From assembly GCA_002429315.1 (NCBI GenBank), contig DIZC01000039.1, positions 1 to 13,335 of the forward strand: a DNA stretch of 13,335 bases, read 5' to 3'. The translations under genes were made by a program, and so were the position numbers. The stretch is from Alphaproteobacteria bacterium UBA6038 (GTDB taxonomy: Bacteria; Pseudomonadota; Alphaproteobacteria; Micropepsales; Micropepsaceae). Positions within the stretch are counted from its first letter, which is position 1. Every line of letters starts with the position of its first letter. The notes beneath the pieces were generated by a model. It worked only from the letters and a program-made list of their open reading frames with translations, did no database searches and had not been told where the DNA came from. Of this stretch, positions 1 through 6,751 are shown piece after piece.

Positions 1-701
1 ATCACCGTGTCGGCGCCCCAGCGGATCGCCCAGACCAGCTTCTCCACCTCCTCCGCCACGCCCGAGGTGACGATGGAATTGCCGATATTGGCGTTGACCT
101 TGGTGAGGAAGTTGCGGCCGATGATCATCGGCTCGGTTTCCGGGTGGTTGATGTTCGAGGGGATAATGGCGCGGCCGCGCGCGACCTCTGAGCGCACGAA
201 TTCGGCCGTGATTTCATCGGGGATGCTGGCGCCGAAGGCCTTGCCGTCGCGGAGCGTGGAGCGCCCGAGGTTTTCCCGCGCGGCAATGAACTTCATTTCT
301 TCCGTGATGATTCCTTGGCGCGCATAATGCAGCTGGGTGACGTTGCGGCCCGCCTTGGCGCGCAGCGGTTTGCGCCTCGCACGGTCGAACTGCGGCACCG
401 ACAGCAGCTCGCCACGTTTTAGTCCGTCGTCTTCGGGCTTGCGCGCTCGGCCCTCGTACTCCTCGACATCACCGCGCGCGTGAATCCATTCGCGCCGCTT
501 CGTCAGCAGCCCGCGCTCGATGTCTACAATAGCGCCGTCGTCCGTGTACGGACCGGAGGTATCGTAGAGACGCATGGACGCCTCGCCGCCGGAGAGCGTC
601 ACCTCGCGGAACGGCACACTGTCCATGTAGATCTTTCGCGACCCGGGCAGCGGCCCGCGCGTGATTTCGATGGATTTCGGATGGAGAATGGGCTTGTTCA
701 T
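1..701 (-). CDS. thiC: Phosphomethylpyrimidine synthase ThiC, N-terminal part (truncated by window edge)
   Basis: This radical-SAM enzyme converts aminoimidazole ribotide (AIR) to HMP-phosphate, the pyrimidine branch of thiamine synthesis in the cytoplasm. The window holds the first 233 residues of a family usually about 600-630 long. Translation from the ATG at 701 gives the typical ThiC start (MNKPILHPKSIEITRGPLPG). It continues with GGEASMRLYDTSGPYTD, then QLHYARQGIITEEMKF and RGRAIIPSNINHPETEPMI, and reaches the window edge at the GNSIVTSGVAEEVEKLVWA segment, all strongly ThiC-like. The C-terminal Fe-S cysteine motif lies outside the window. No stop or frameshift is seen. The start is supported by the Shine-Dalgarno-like AGGGAG at 713-708, which also forms the 3' strand of the riboswitch P1 stem. 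Expression is therefore likely thiamine-repressed. Confidence 0.96.
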   Translation of the reverse strand, partial: MNKPILHPKSIEITRGPLPGSRKIYMDSVPFREVTLSGGEASMRLYDTSGPYTDDGAIVDIERGLLTKRREWIHARGDVEEYEGRARKPEDDGLKRGELLSVPQFDRARRKPLRAKAGRNVTQLHYARQGIITEEMKFIAARENLGRSTLRDGKAFGASIPDEITAEFVRSEVARGRAIIPSNINHPETEPMIIGRNFLTKVNANIGNSIVTSGVAEEVEKLVWAIRWGADTV

Positions 702-708
702 GGACCTC

Positions 709-790
709 TCCCTACGCCGGCACGACCCGGATCAGGTTCAAAGGGACCCGGCACCATTGCCGATCTCAGCGCTCTCGCGCGCCCCTGGGA
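709..790 (-). promoter_or_regulatory. TPP riboswitch (thi box) in the thiC leader
   Basis: Read on the minus strand, the leader contains the two conserved TPP-aptamer segments. GCTGAGAT (about 770-763) is the pyrimidine-sensing arm. CCTTTGAACCTGATC (744-730) is followed by a GGGTCGTGCCGGCGTAGGGA-type 3' end. TCCC at 790-787 can pair with GGGA at 712-709 to close the P1 helix. The purine-rich AGGGAG (713-708), six bases before the thiC ATG, is part of that P1 3' strand. Ligand binding should therefore hide the ribosome binding site, and no separate terminator hairpin with a U-run is visible before the ATG. Identity as a TPP riboswitch is secure; the translational mode is inferred from layout. 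Confidence 0.95.
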
Positions 791-797
791 TGACTTC

Positions 798-826
798 GCT
801 ATATCATTTTACTCGTTAGCCGTCAC
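798..826 (-). promoter_or_regulatory. Putative sigma-70-type promoter of thiC
   Basis: On the minus strand GTGACG (826-821, 4/6 to TTGACA) and TATAGC (803-798, 4/6 to TATAAT) are separated by exactly 17 bases. Transcription would begin near 791, immediately before the first base of the riboswitch P1 stem. The position fits well but each hexamer is only a partial match, so this is a prediction. Confidence 0.45.
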
Positions 827-844
827 CATTTAATCCCGAGCAAT

Positions 845-1477
845 TTAGGTGACTGGCGGATGAAGCATGTGCGGCAGAGGCTTGCCGTTCCGCCACGCAA
901 GATATGCCCTGCTATCCCACAACACCCAAATCTCTTTGAAGTTGTCCTTCGCGGGCTCCGTGCCGGGCACAATGGCTGCGACGATTTCGTCCCGCATCGT
1001 GCCATATTCCGACCCATTGAGATAAATGACGAGCGAAGTGCCAGAGGGATACTGCTTCTTTGCCTTTTTGAACGCTGCCGCGCGCAGCCACTGACCGGCT
1101 TTCTCCGGAGTTAGCCAATTTTCGACGGGATCATGTTGTACGGTGCTAAGCCCCGCACGCTCCTTTGCCATGATCTCGCGGTATTCATAGTCTCGTCGTC
1201 TGTAAGGATCGAGGGCTTCTGTCGCTTCGAAAAAGCAATCCACACCGTTTTCATGTTTCAGCACGAAATCAGGTGGCTCATCTCTGAGGGTAACCCTTTC
1301 GAGATCGCGCGCCTTCGCAAATTTTCCGGCAACATAAGCATTACGCACGAAGTCATCGAATGCATACGGATATGTCTGAACAACTTGATCCCGCAGCTGC
1401 AGAATTTCGTTCGCCGTGCTCAGGGCAAGAAACCTCTGTTTCCATTCCTCACGCGCGACAGCCGGAATTTTTGGCAT
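845..1477 (-). CDS. Uncharacterised 210-aa protein, possible PD-(D/E)xK-like nuclease fold
   Basis: I do not recognise a named family. The protein is soluble, with no signal peptide or membrane segment. Residues 20-65 look helical. There follows PPDFVLKHENGVDCFFEATE (68-87) and then a helix with lysines (FKKAKKQYP, 136-144) leading into a hydrophobic strand (SLVIYLNG, 148-155). An acidic residue after PP, an E-x-T-E strand, then a lysine-rich helix and a strand resembles the core of some restriction-endonuclease-like proteins. However, the usual E-x-K is E84-A-T-E87 here, so the resemblance is weak. The ATG at 1477 lies 3 bases after the creatininase stop, making this the last gene of the four-gene operon. 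It ends 19 bases upstream of the predicted thiC -35. Function is unknown; only the reading frame and operon position are firm. Confidence 0.8.
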   Translation of the reverse strand: MPKIPAVAREEWKQRFLALSTANEILQLRDQVVQTYPYAFDDFVRNAYVAGKFAKARDLERVTLRDEPPDFVLKHENGVDCFFEATEALDPYRRRDYEYREIMAKERAGLSTVQHDPVENWLTPEKAGQWLRAAAFKKAKKQYPSGTSLVIYLNGSEYGTMRDEIVAAIVPGTEPAKDNFKEIWVLWDSRAYLAWRNGKPLPHMLHPPVT

Positions 1478-1480
1478 AGC

Positions 1481-2227
1481 TCACGCTTCAACGAATTGTT
1501 TGAATTCGCTGATCACCGCCTTCACCGCAGCGGCGACGATCTTCTCGCCCGCTTCAGGGCTCGCTTGCGAGGGATCGGAGCCGATGCGGCCGTCCGGAAA
1601 CCGGCGGCGGTAATCCTTGGCATCGCGAATGGGGCCGAACGGCGCGATCTTCGGCTCCATCGTCACGCGCTTCTGCGCTTCGGGATAGGCGAAGTAGGTG
1701 ACGGAGACTTCCGACGGCGTGGCGTGATGCCCCTCGCCGACAGGGAATAGCTGCTTGCAAATATCCATTACGCCGGGCAGCTCCCACCAATTACGTAAGG
1801 TGCAGCGCACCGGCGCGCGGTTCGAGTCCACGCCGTCGAAGCTCGAGGCGTGATATATCTCGGAGAATGCGGCATTGATGGTGTGAATGTTGCCGCCGTG
1901 GCCGTTTAACCAGTAGAGCCGCTCGAACCCGTGATGGGCGAGGCTCTGCGCCCAATCGACCATCGCCGCGATCATGGTGGAGGGGCGCAAGGTGATCGTG
2001 CCGGTGAACGCCATGTGGTGCTGCGCCTGACCGACATTGAAGGTGGGGCCCACGAGAAAGCCCGCCTCCTCGCCCGCGCGTTTGGCGATGGTTTCCGGCG
2101 CGATGCAATCGGTACCCAGCAGCCCGTTCGGCCCATGCTGCTCGGTCGAGCCGATGGGAATGAGAATGGCCTTGGATTTCGCGAGGTATTCCTCGACTTC
2201 CGGCCACGAGGAGAGATGGAGTTGCAT
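1481..2227 (-). CDS. Creatininase-family amidohydrolase
   Basis: This is a 248-aa protein of the creatininase family (PF02633), metal-dependent hydrolases of cyclic amides and related C-N bonds. Landmarks are IGSTEQHGPNGLLGTD (25-40), which supplies the likely metal ligands E29, H31 and D40. NGHGGN (108-113) supplies H110, and GEGHHATPSEVSVTY (164-178) contains E173. True creatininase has H-x-E in the NGH segment, from memory; here that Glu is Gly, as in the many paralogues that act on other substrates (MftE-like and ArfB-like members). Creatinine is therefore not the safe substrate call. The start ATG at 2227 is 5 bases after the HEPN stop and no good Shine-Dalgarno precedes it, suggesting translational coupling. 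Placement behind an MNT/HEPN pair is unusual. Family assignment is firm; substrate is unknown. Confidence 0.92.
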   Translation of the reverse strand: MQLHLSSWPEVEEYLAKSKAILIPIGSTEQHGPNGLLGTDCIAPETIAKRAGEEAGFLVGPTFNVGQAQHHMAFTGTITLRPSTMIAAMVDWAQSLAHHGFERLYWLNGHGGNIHTINAAFSEIYHASSFDGVDSNRAPVRCTLRNWWELPGVMDICKQLFPVGEGHHATPSEVSVTYFAYPEAQKRVTMEPKIAPFGPIRDAKDYRRRFPDGRIGSDPSQASPEAGEKIVAAAVKAVISEFKQFVEA

Positions 2228-2232
2228 GTGAT

Positions 2233-2619
2233 TTATGCGTCTGCTGATATGAGGTTCTCGATTCTATCGATGAAGTCGGCCGCCAGTTCCAGCGCCTTTT
2301 CGGCTTCGGTAATTGAGATGCGCTCCGACTCGCCGTAATCAGCCGTGGTCTTCAGCTCAAACCCGTACTCCAACGAGACGAGCAGGCTGCGATTAATGGG
2401 CAAGCCTTCTCGCACCAGTTGGTGCATGACGGTTTTCACACCTTTGTGCGTTTTCGATGCGCGACCAGTGCGCTCGTAAATCAGCGCTCGCGCCGCTGTC
2501 AGACTGGCAATGTATGCTTGCCGGCCTGCGATATCGAACATTTCCAGTTCGAGGAGTTTTCGTGCCTTTGCCAGCGCCTGCTTCGACCGCGCTAAAGCTC
2601 TCGCCGTGTGATCTTTCAC
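2233..2619 (-). CDS. HEPN-domain protein (UPF0332-like), probable RNase toxin partner of the upstream MNT protein
   Basis: This is a 128-aa, mostly helical protein. HEPN proteins are often metal-independent RNases whose active site is an Rx4-6H motif at the dimer interface. Here R53-ASKT-H58 is present inside GRASKTHKGV, preceded by the helix RQAYIASLTAARALIYER, with TADYGE at 92-97. That pattern is typical of the UPF0332-type HEPN group. The start is GTG at 2619, overlapping the MNT stop by GTGA (4 bp), so the two are translationally coupled. In the characterised HepT toxin the motif is Rx4HxY and MntA AMPylates the Tyr. Here the +2 position after His is Gly60, so that exact modification site is absent; Y95 is another candidate. 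Toxin activity is inferred from family and pairing, not shown. Confidence 0.9.
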   Translation of the reverse strand: MKDHTARALARSKQALAKARKLLELEMFDIAGRQAYIASLTAARALIYERTGRASKTHKGVKTVMHQLVREGLPINRSLLVSLEYGFELKTTADYGESERISITEAEKALELAADFIDRIENLISADA

Positions 2620-2975
2620 AGAAGCACACCATCTTCGCGGACATTGTGTATGAAGATCGTTCGCCGTTCGAGTGCATCTTCCGTATCGAGAAGAAAACTC
2701 GGCGCTTCATCCGTATCCAGCCCAACGTCCGCCGCCAGCTCAGCCAGCCGCCAGCGCTCCTCCGACCAGTCAATCTGGCCCTTCAGAAGTACAAGCAGAT
2801 CGACATCGGAATCGGGGCGGCTGTCGCCTCGCGCCCGAGAGCCGTACAGCACCACGCCCGCGAGCCGCGGGCCATACATGCCGACGAGATCCCGCTTGAT
2901 CCGGCGCAACACCGGATCGTTCGCCAAGTGCGGCGGCGCCGGCGGCAGGTCCACAATGGTCGAAGATTCACTCAT
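2616..2975 (-). CDS. Minimal nucleotidyltransferase (MNT-type, pol-beta fold), probable antitoxin
   Basis: This is a 119-aa protein with the minimal nucleotidyltransferase signature VLYGSRARGDSRPDSDVDLLV (about 42-62). G45-S46 plus D57-x-D59 form the nucleotide and metal site of the pol-beta superfamily; a third acidic residue is probably among D87/D89/E90. Paired MNT and HEPN genes form type VII-like toxin-antitoxin modules in which the MNT enzyme nucleotidylates and silences the HEPN RNase. It is the first gene of the operon, and its stop overlaps the HEPN GTG by 4 bp. The ATG at 2975 is fixed by an in-frame TAA 12 bases upstream; no convincing Shine-Dalgarno precedes it. MNT-first order matches many such pairs. 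Family is firm; the antitoxin role is inferred. Confidence 0.93.
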   Translation of the reverse strand: MSESSTIVDLPPAPPHLANDPVLRRIKRDLVGMYGPRLAGVVLYGSRARGDSRPDSDVDLLVLLKGQIDWSEERWRLAELAADVGLDTDEAPSFLLDTEDALERRTIFIHNVREDGVLL

Positions 2976-3101
2976 TTCGTGAGTTTACGCGAGATGCGTG
3001 CGGTCCGCCAGTTCATGTTCGCAGCCGAGCAGGTTTGCACAGCACTGGGCATGCCGTAGTCTCGGACCAGGCGCTATTGCTTTTGAAACTGGAACAACGC
3101 C
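2976..3101. promoter_or_regulatory. Divergent intergenic region between the MNT operon and the CoA-transferase gene
   Basis: These 126 bases must hold promoters for both the minus-strand MNT/HEPN operon and the plus-strand CoA-transferase/acs pair, because the genes diverge. On the plus strand TTGCAC followed 16 bases later by TAGTCT is the best hexamer pair I found, but it matches poorly. Nothing convincing was found on the minus strand, and no clear operator repeat was seen. Confidence 0.35.
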
Positions 3102-4250
3102 ATGGCGAAAGGTCCGCTGGACGGAATCCGAATCCTCGATCTCACCTCCTACATTTTCGGGCCGTATGCCACCCAGATTTTGGGCGATCTCGGCGCCGAT
3201 GTGATCAAGATCGAAGCGCCGGAAGGCGACCGCCAGCGCCCGGTGGCGAAGGCGGCCAAGAACCCGGAAATGGGCTCCATCTTCATGGCGCTCAACCGCA
3301 ACAAGCGCTCGGTGGCGCTCGATCTGAAGCTCGATGCGGATCGCGAGAAGCTGCACGCGCTAGTGCCGAACGCGCAGGTTTTCATCCACAACGTGCGCGC
3401 CGATGCGGCCCAGCGGCTCGGCTTCGGCTACGAGATCATCGCGAAACTCAACCCCTCGATCGTGTATGTGCACTGCGTCGGCTATGGCTCGGACGGGCCC
3501 TATGCCGGTCGGCAGGCGTTCGACGATCTGGTGCAGGCGGCGTCCGGTGCGACCGACCTGTTGCCGCGGGTGGACGGCAATCCGGAAAAGCGCCTGCTGC
3601 CCAGCTACATTGCAGACAAGGTGTCCAGCCTTCATGCACTTTATGCGGTGCTGGCGGCGCTGTTCCATCGCGAGCGCACCGGCGAAGGCCAGTTCGTGGA
3701 AGTGCCGATGTTCGAAAGTTTCACCAGTTTCCTGCTGGCGGAGCATCTGGCCGGCGCCACCTTCGAGCCGCAGGTGTCGCACATGGGCTACACGCCGGCG
3801 CTGACCGCCGACCGCAAGCCGCTGCAGACGAAGGATGGCTGGATCGCGGTGCAATCGCCAAGCCGCGCAGCCTCCGCCAAATTCATGGAATTGGGCGGGA
3901 TTCATGACGCCTATGACAGCGACCGCTTCGTCAAGGCGGAGGGCGGCCGCGCCAAAGTCGGTGCGTATTACGCCATGATGCGGGACGCCGCGCTGGCGCA
4001 CACCACGGATGAGTGGATGGCGCTCGGCATGCAGCACCACATTCCCATCATGCGGGCGAATACGCTGGAGGACGTCTTGACCGATCCGCACCTGAACGCG
4101 GTCGGCTTCTTCGATGTCCGAGAGCATCCCAGCGAAGGCAAATGGCGCGCCATGAAGCCGCCGATCAAATTTTCGAAGAGTCCCACCTCCATACGCCGCG
4201 ATCCGCCGCGCATCGGGCAGGATACTGCCGACGTGCTGGAAGGCAAATAA
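3102..4250 (+). CDS. Class III CoA-transferase (CaiB/BaiF family)
   Basis: This is a 382-aa cytoplasmic enzyme that moves CoA between carboxylic acids through a ping-pong anhydride mechanism. Family landmarks run in order: PLDGIRILDLTSYIFGPYAT (5-24), LGDLGADVIKIEAPEGD (27-43), FMALNRNKRSVALDL (61-75) and GYGSDGPYAGR (127-137). SYIADKVSSLHALYAVLAAL follows, in which D172 aligns with the catalytic Asp169 of formyl-CoA transferase, then RTGEGQFVEVPMFES. Length is normal for the single-domain members (about 380-430). The ATG at 3102 begins the conserved start; only a weak GGA lies upstream. The stop is 17 bases before acs, so the pair is probably co-transcribed. Substrate cannot be read from sequence. 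The pairing suggests a short-chain acyl-CoA donor, possibly supplied by the synthetase, but that is inference. Confidence 0.94.
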   Translation: MAKGPLDGIRILDLTSYIFGPYATQILGDLGADVIKIEAPEGDRQRPVAKAAKNPEMGSIFMALNRNKRSVALDLKLDADREKLHALVPNAQVFIHNVRADAAQRLGFGYEIIAKLNPSIVYVHCVGYGSDGPYAGRQAFDDLVQAASGATDLLPRVDGNPEKRLLPSYIADKVSSLHALYAVLAALFHRERTGEGQFVEVPMFESFTSFLLAEHLAGATFEPQVSHMGYTPALTADRKPLQTKDGWIAVQSPSRAASAKFMELGGIHDAYDSDRFVKAEGGRAKVGAYYAMMRDAALAHTTDEWMALGMQHHIPIMRANTLEDVLTDPHLNAVGFFDVREHPSEGKWRAMKPPIKFSKSPTSIRRDPPRIGQDTADVLEGK

Positions 4251-4267
4251 CAACAGGGAAACACCCG

Positions 4268-6232
4268 ATGTCCGATACCCTGATTCCGGTTTCGAAAGAA
4301 TGGCGCGCGCGCGCGTTCATCGACAAGGACAAATATGAAAAGATGTATGCGCGCTCGGTGCGTGACCCGGAGGGATTCTGGCGGGAGGAAGCGAAGCGCA
4401 TCGAGTGGATCAGGCCCTTCACGAAGGTGAAGAACGCCTCGTGGGATCCGGACAATCTCTTCATCAAATGGTTCGAGGACGGCACGCTCAACGTCTCGGC
4501 CAACTGCATCGATCGGCACTTGCCGAAGCGCGCGGAGCAGACGGCCATTATCTGGGAACCGGACGACCCCGACGAACAGGCCCGGCACATCACCTATGAA
4601 GAGCTGCACCGCGAAGTCGGCCGATTCGCCAATGTGCTGAAGGCGCACGGCGTCAAGCGCGGCGACCGCGTCACCATTTACCTGCCCATGATTCCGGAAG
4701 CGGCCTATGCGATGCTCGCATGCGCGCGGATCGGCGCCGTCCACTCGGTGATCTTCGCCGGGTTTTCGCCCGATTCCATCGCCGGCCGCATTCAGGATTG
4801 TCAGAGCACCATTGTCATCACGGCGGACGAAGGGTTGCGCGGCGGCAAGCCCATTCCGCTCAAGACGAATGTCGATCTGGCACTCACCAAGTGCGAGGGC
4901 GTGGACAGAGTGATCGTCGTGCGGCGCACCGGCAAGCATGAGCTGATGAAGCCAGGTCGCGATGTCTGGTATCACGAGGAAGCGGCGAAGGTTTCGGCCG
5001 ACTGCCCGCCGGAAGAAATGAGCTCCGAAGACCCGCTGTTCATTCTCTACACCTCAGGCTCGACGGGAAAGCCGAAAGGCGTGCTGCACACCAGCGGCGG
5101 CTATCTGCTGTACGCCGCCATGACTCATCAGTACGTGTTCGATTATCACGAGGGGGACATCTACTGGTGCACAGCCGATGTCGGTTGGGTCACCGGCCAC
5201 AGCTACATCGTGTATGGCCCGTTGGCGAACGGCGCCACCACGCTGATGTTCGAGGGCGTGCCGAACTACCCCACCACCTCGCGGTTCTGGGAGGTGATCG
5301 ACAAGCACAAGGTCAAGACCTTCTACACCGCGCCGACGGCCATCCGCGCCCTGATGCGCGAAGGCGAGGCGCCGGTGAAGAAAACTTCTCGCGCCTCGCT
5401 GCGGCTGTTGGGCAGCGTGGGCGAGCCTATCAACCCGGAAGCCTGGCTGTGGTATTACCGAACGGTGGGGGACAGCCGCTGCCCGGTGGTAGACACGTGG
5501 TGGCAGACGGAAACCGGCGGTATCCTCATTTCGCCGCTGCCCGGCGCAACCGATTTGAAGCCCGGTTCGGCCACGAAACCGTTGTTCGGCATTCAGCCGC
5601 AACTGGTGGATGCCGACGGCAAGGTGGTTGACGGCCCTGGCAGCGGAAATCTTGTCCTCACCGAAGCCTGGCCCGGCATGATGCGCACGGTGTATGGCGA
5701 CCACCAGCGCTTCGTGGACACCTATTTCAAAACCTACCGCGGCAAATATTTTACCGGCGACGGATGCCGGCGCGATGAAGACGGTTATTGGTGGATCACC
5801 GGCCGCGTGGATGATGTTATCAATGTCTCAGGCCACCGGCTCGGTACCGCGGAAGTGGAATCCGCTCTGGTCGCCAACCACAAAGTCGCTGAAGCGGCGG
5901 TCGTGGGCTTCCCGCACGACATCAAGGGCCAGGGCATTTACGCCTTCGTGACGCTAAAGGCCGGCGAGCAACCGTCCGCTGGTCTTGCCGATGAGCTGAA
6001 GAAGTGGGTGGCGAAAGAGATATCGCCGATCGCGCGTCCGGACGTCATCCAGTTTGCGCCGGGACTGCCGAAGACGCGCTCCGGCAAGATCATGCGCCGA
6101 ATCCTGCGCAAGATCGGCGAAGGCGATGTGAGCAATCTGGGCGACACCACCACGCTGGCGGATCCCAGCGTGGTGGACGACCTGGTGAAGAATGCCGGAG
6201 TTGCCAACTGGCGCTCCCGCTCGTCAAGGTAG
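4268..6232 (+). CDS. acs: Acetyl-CoA synthetase (acetate–CoA ligase, AMP-forming)
   Basis: Converts acetate, ATP and CoA to acetyl-CoA via acetyl-AMP in the cytoplasm, for acetate assimilation. The 654-aa length matches the family (E. coli 652). Landmarks: VSKEWRARAFIDKDKYEKMY near the N-terminus, WFEDGTLNVSANCIDRHL, and YLPMIPEAAYAMLACARIGA. The ATP-binding P-loop TSGSTGKPKG is at 262-271, followed by DTWWQTETGG and YWWITGRVDDVINVSGHRLG. The C-terminal catalytic PKTRSGKIMRRILR contains K607, the lysine controlled by acetylation in known Acs enzymes. The frame is open upstream to 4013, but that overlaps the CoA-transferase. The ATG at 4268 gives the normal N-terminus and has GGGAA about 8 bases upstream. 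Its last 9 bases overlap the convergent 175-aa gene. The closely related propionyl-CoA synthetase is less likely because the N-terminus and length are Acs-type. Confidence 0.96.
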   Translation: MSDTLIPVSKEWRARAFIDKDKYEKMYARSVRDPEGFWREEAKRIEWIRPFTKVKNASWDPDNLFIKWFEDGTLNVSANCIDRHLPKRAEQTAIIWEPDDPDEQARHITYEELHREVGRFANVLKAHGVKRGDRVTIYLPMIPEAAYAMLACARIGAVHSVIFAGFSPDSIAGRIQDCQSTIVITADEGLRGGKPIPLKTNVDLALTKCEGVDRVIVVRRTGKHELMKPGRDVWYHEEAAKVSADCPPEEMSSEDPLFILYTSGSTGKPKGVLHTSGGYLLYAAMTHQYVFDYHEGDIYWCTADVGWVTGHSYIVYGPLANGATTLMFEGVPNYPTTSRFWEVIDKHKVKTFYTAPTAIRALMREGEAPVKKTSRASLRLLGSVGEPINPEAWLWYYRTVGDSRCPVVDTWWQTETGGILISPLPGATDLKPGSATKPLFGIQPQLVDADGKVVDGPGSGNLVLTEAWPGMMRTVYGDHQRFVDTYFKTYRGKYFTGDGCRRDEDGYWWITGRVDDVINVSGHRLGTAEVESALVANHKVAEAAVVGFPHDIKGQGIYAFVTLKAGEQPSAGLADELKKWVAKEISPIARPDVIQFAPGLPKTRSGKIMRRILRKIGEGDVSNLGDTTTLADPSVVDDLVKNAGVANWRSRSSR

Positions 6233-6751
6233 ACGCCAGCCGCCGTATCCCTGTGAAGCCGTAGTGGCTCCGGGCGCGCGCAATCCCGTTACCTTCTCAT
6301 AGAGTGACGGCGTTCCAAGCAAGATGCGAACGTCGTGAATGTGTACTGCGCCTTCAGCCTCGACCTGGAAGACGAGGCTGTCGCCTGACAGCTCGGCCTG
6401 TGTTGCCGCCAGAAAAACCGTCGTGCCATTTATCGGAAGATGGTGGCCCGCGCGCTCAAACGCATCAGCCGCGAATAGGTTAGCCGCAGTGAGTTCGACT
6501 ACGCGCGTGAGCCGAACCGGTTCTCCATGGCTTGTCACCCCGGTGGATTTGATCCCTTTCTCGAGCATCCACGCAAGCCAGATATCTTCCCCTTCCCGCA
6601 GCGGCACGAGCACGCGAAAAGGTTGGCTATCCGAAAGCAGATGGCAGGGAATGGCGCCGCGGTTCGCGGAAACATCTCCGCCGACCCGGCGCTGAAAAGA
6701 CAATTGCCAGCCCTTTCCGGCAAGGCTGAAAGCAGGCTGACTTGAATTCAC
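6224..6751 (-). CDS. Uncharacterised 175-aa protein, last gene of the caspase operon
   Basis: No recognised family. The protein is soluble with no signal peptide or transmembrane helix. It reads as alternating short strands (WQLSFQRRVGG, FRVLVPLREGEDIWLAWML, VVELTAANLF, LVFQVEAEGAVHIHDVRILL) and ends in a flexible Gly/aromatic tail (SQGYGGWRLP). This suggests a compact beta-rich fold. The start is GTG at 6751, which overlaps the stop of the 524-aa gene by GTGA, so it is translationally coupled to it. It overlaps the convergent acs gene by 9 bp at the 3' end. The 4-bp coupling and uninterrupted frame argue for a real gene that works with the caspase-like and 524-aa proteins. A binding partner, inhibitor or proteolytic target are all possible, and none is shown. 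Confidence 0.8.
   Translation of the reverse strand: MNSSQPAFSLAGKGWQLSFQRRVGGDVSANRGAIPCHLLSDSQPFRVLVPLREGEDIWLAWMLEKGIKSTGVTSHGEPVRLTRVVELTAANLFAADAFERAGHHLPINGTTVFLAATQAELSGDSLVFQVEAEGAVHIHDVRILLGTPSLYEKVTGLRAPGATTASQGYGGWRLP

Noticed and set aside
3001..3101. A promoter for the CoA-transferase at TTGCAC/TAGTCT
   Set aside because: Only about half of each hexamer matches, so I kept it as a note within the intergenic entry.
3360..4253. Long minus-strand open frame (297 codons) antisense to the CoA-transferase
   Set aside because: It runs opposite a firm family member; the product is His/Arg-rich with no recognisable motif, as expected from a GC-rich shadow frame.
4013..4267. N-terminal extension of acs by 85 codons
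   Set aside because: It overlaps the CoA-transferase coding region, and the normal Acs N-terminus begins at the ATG at 4268 with a ribosome binding site.
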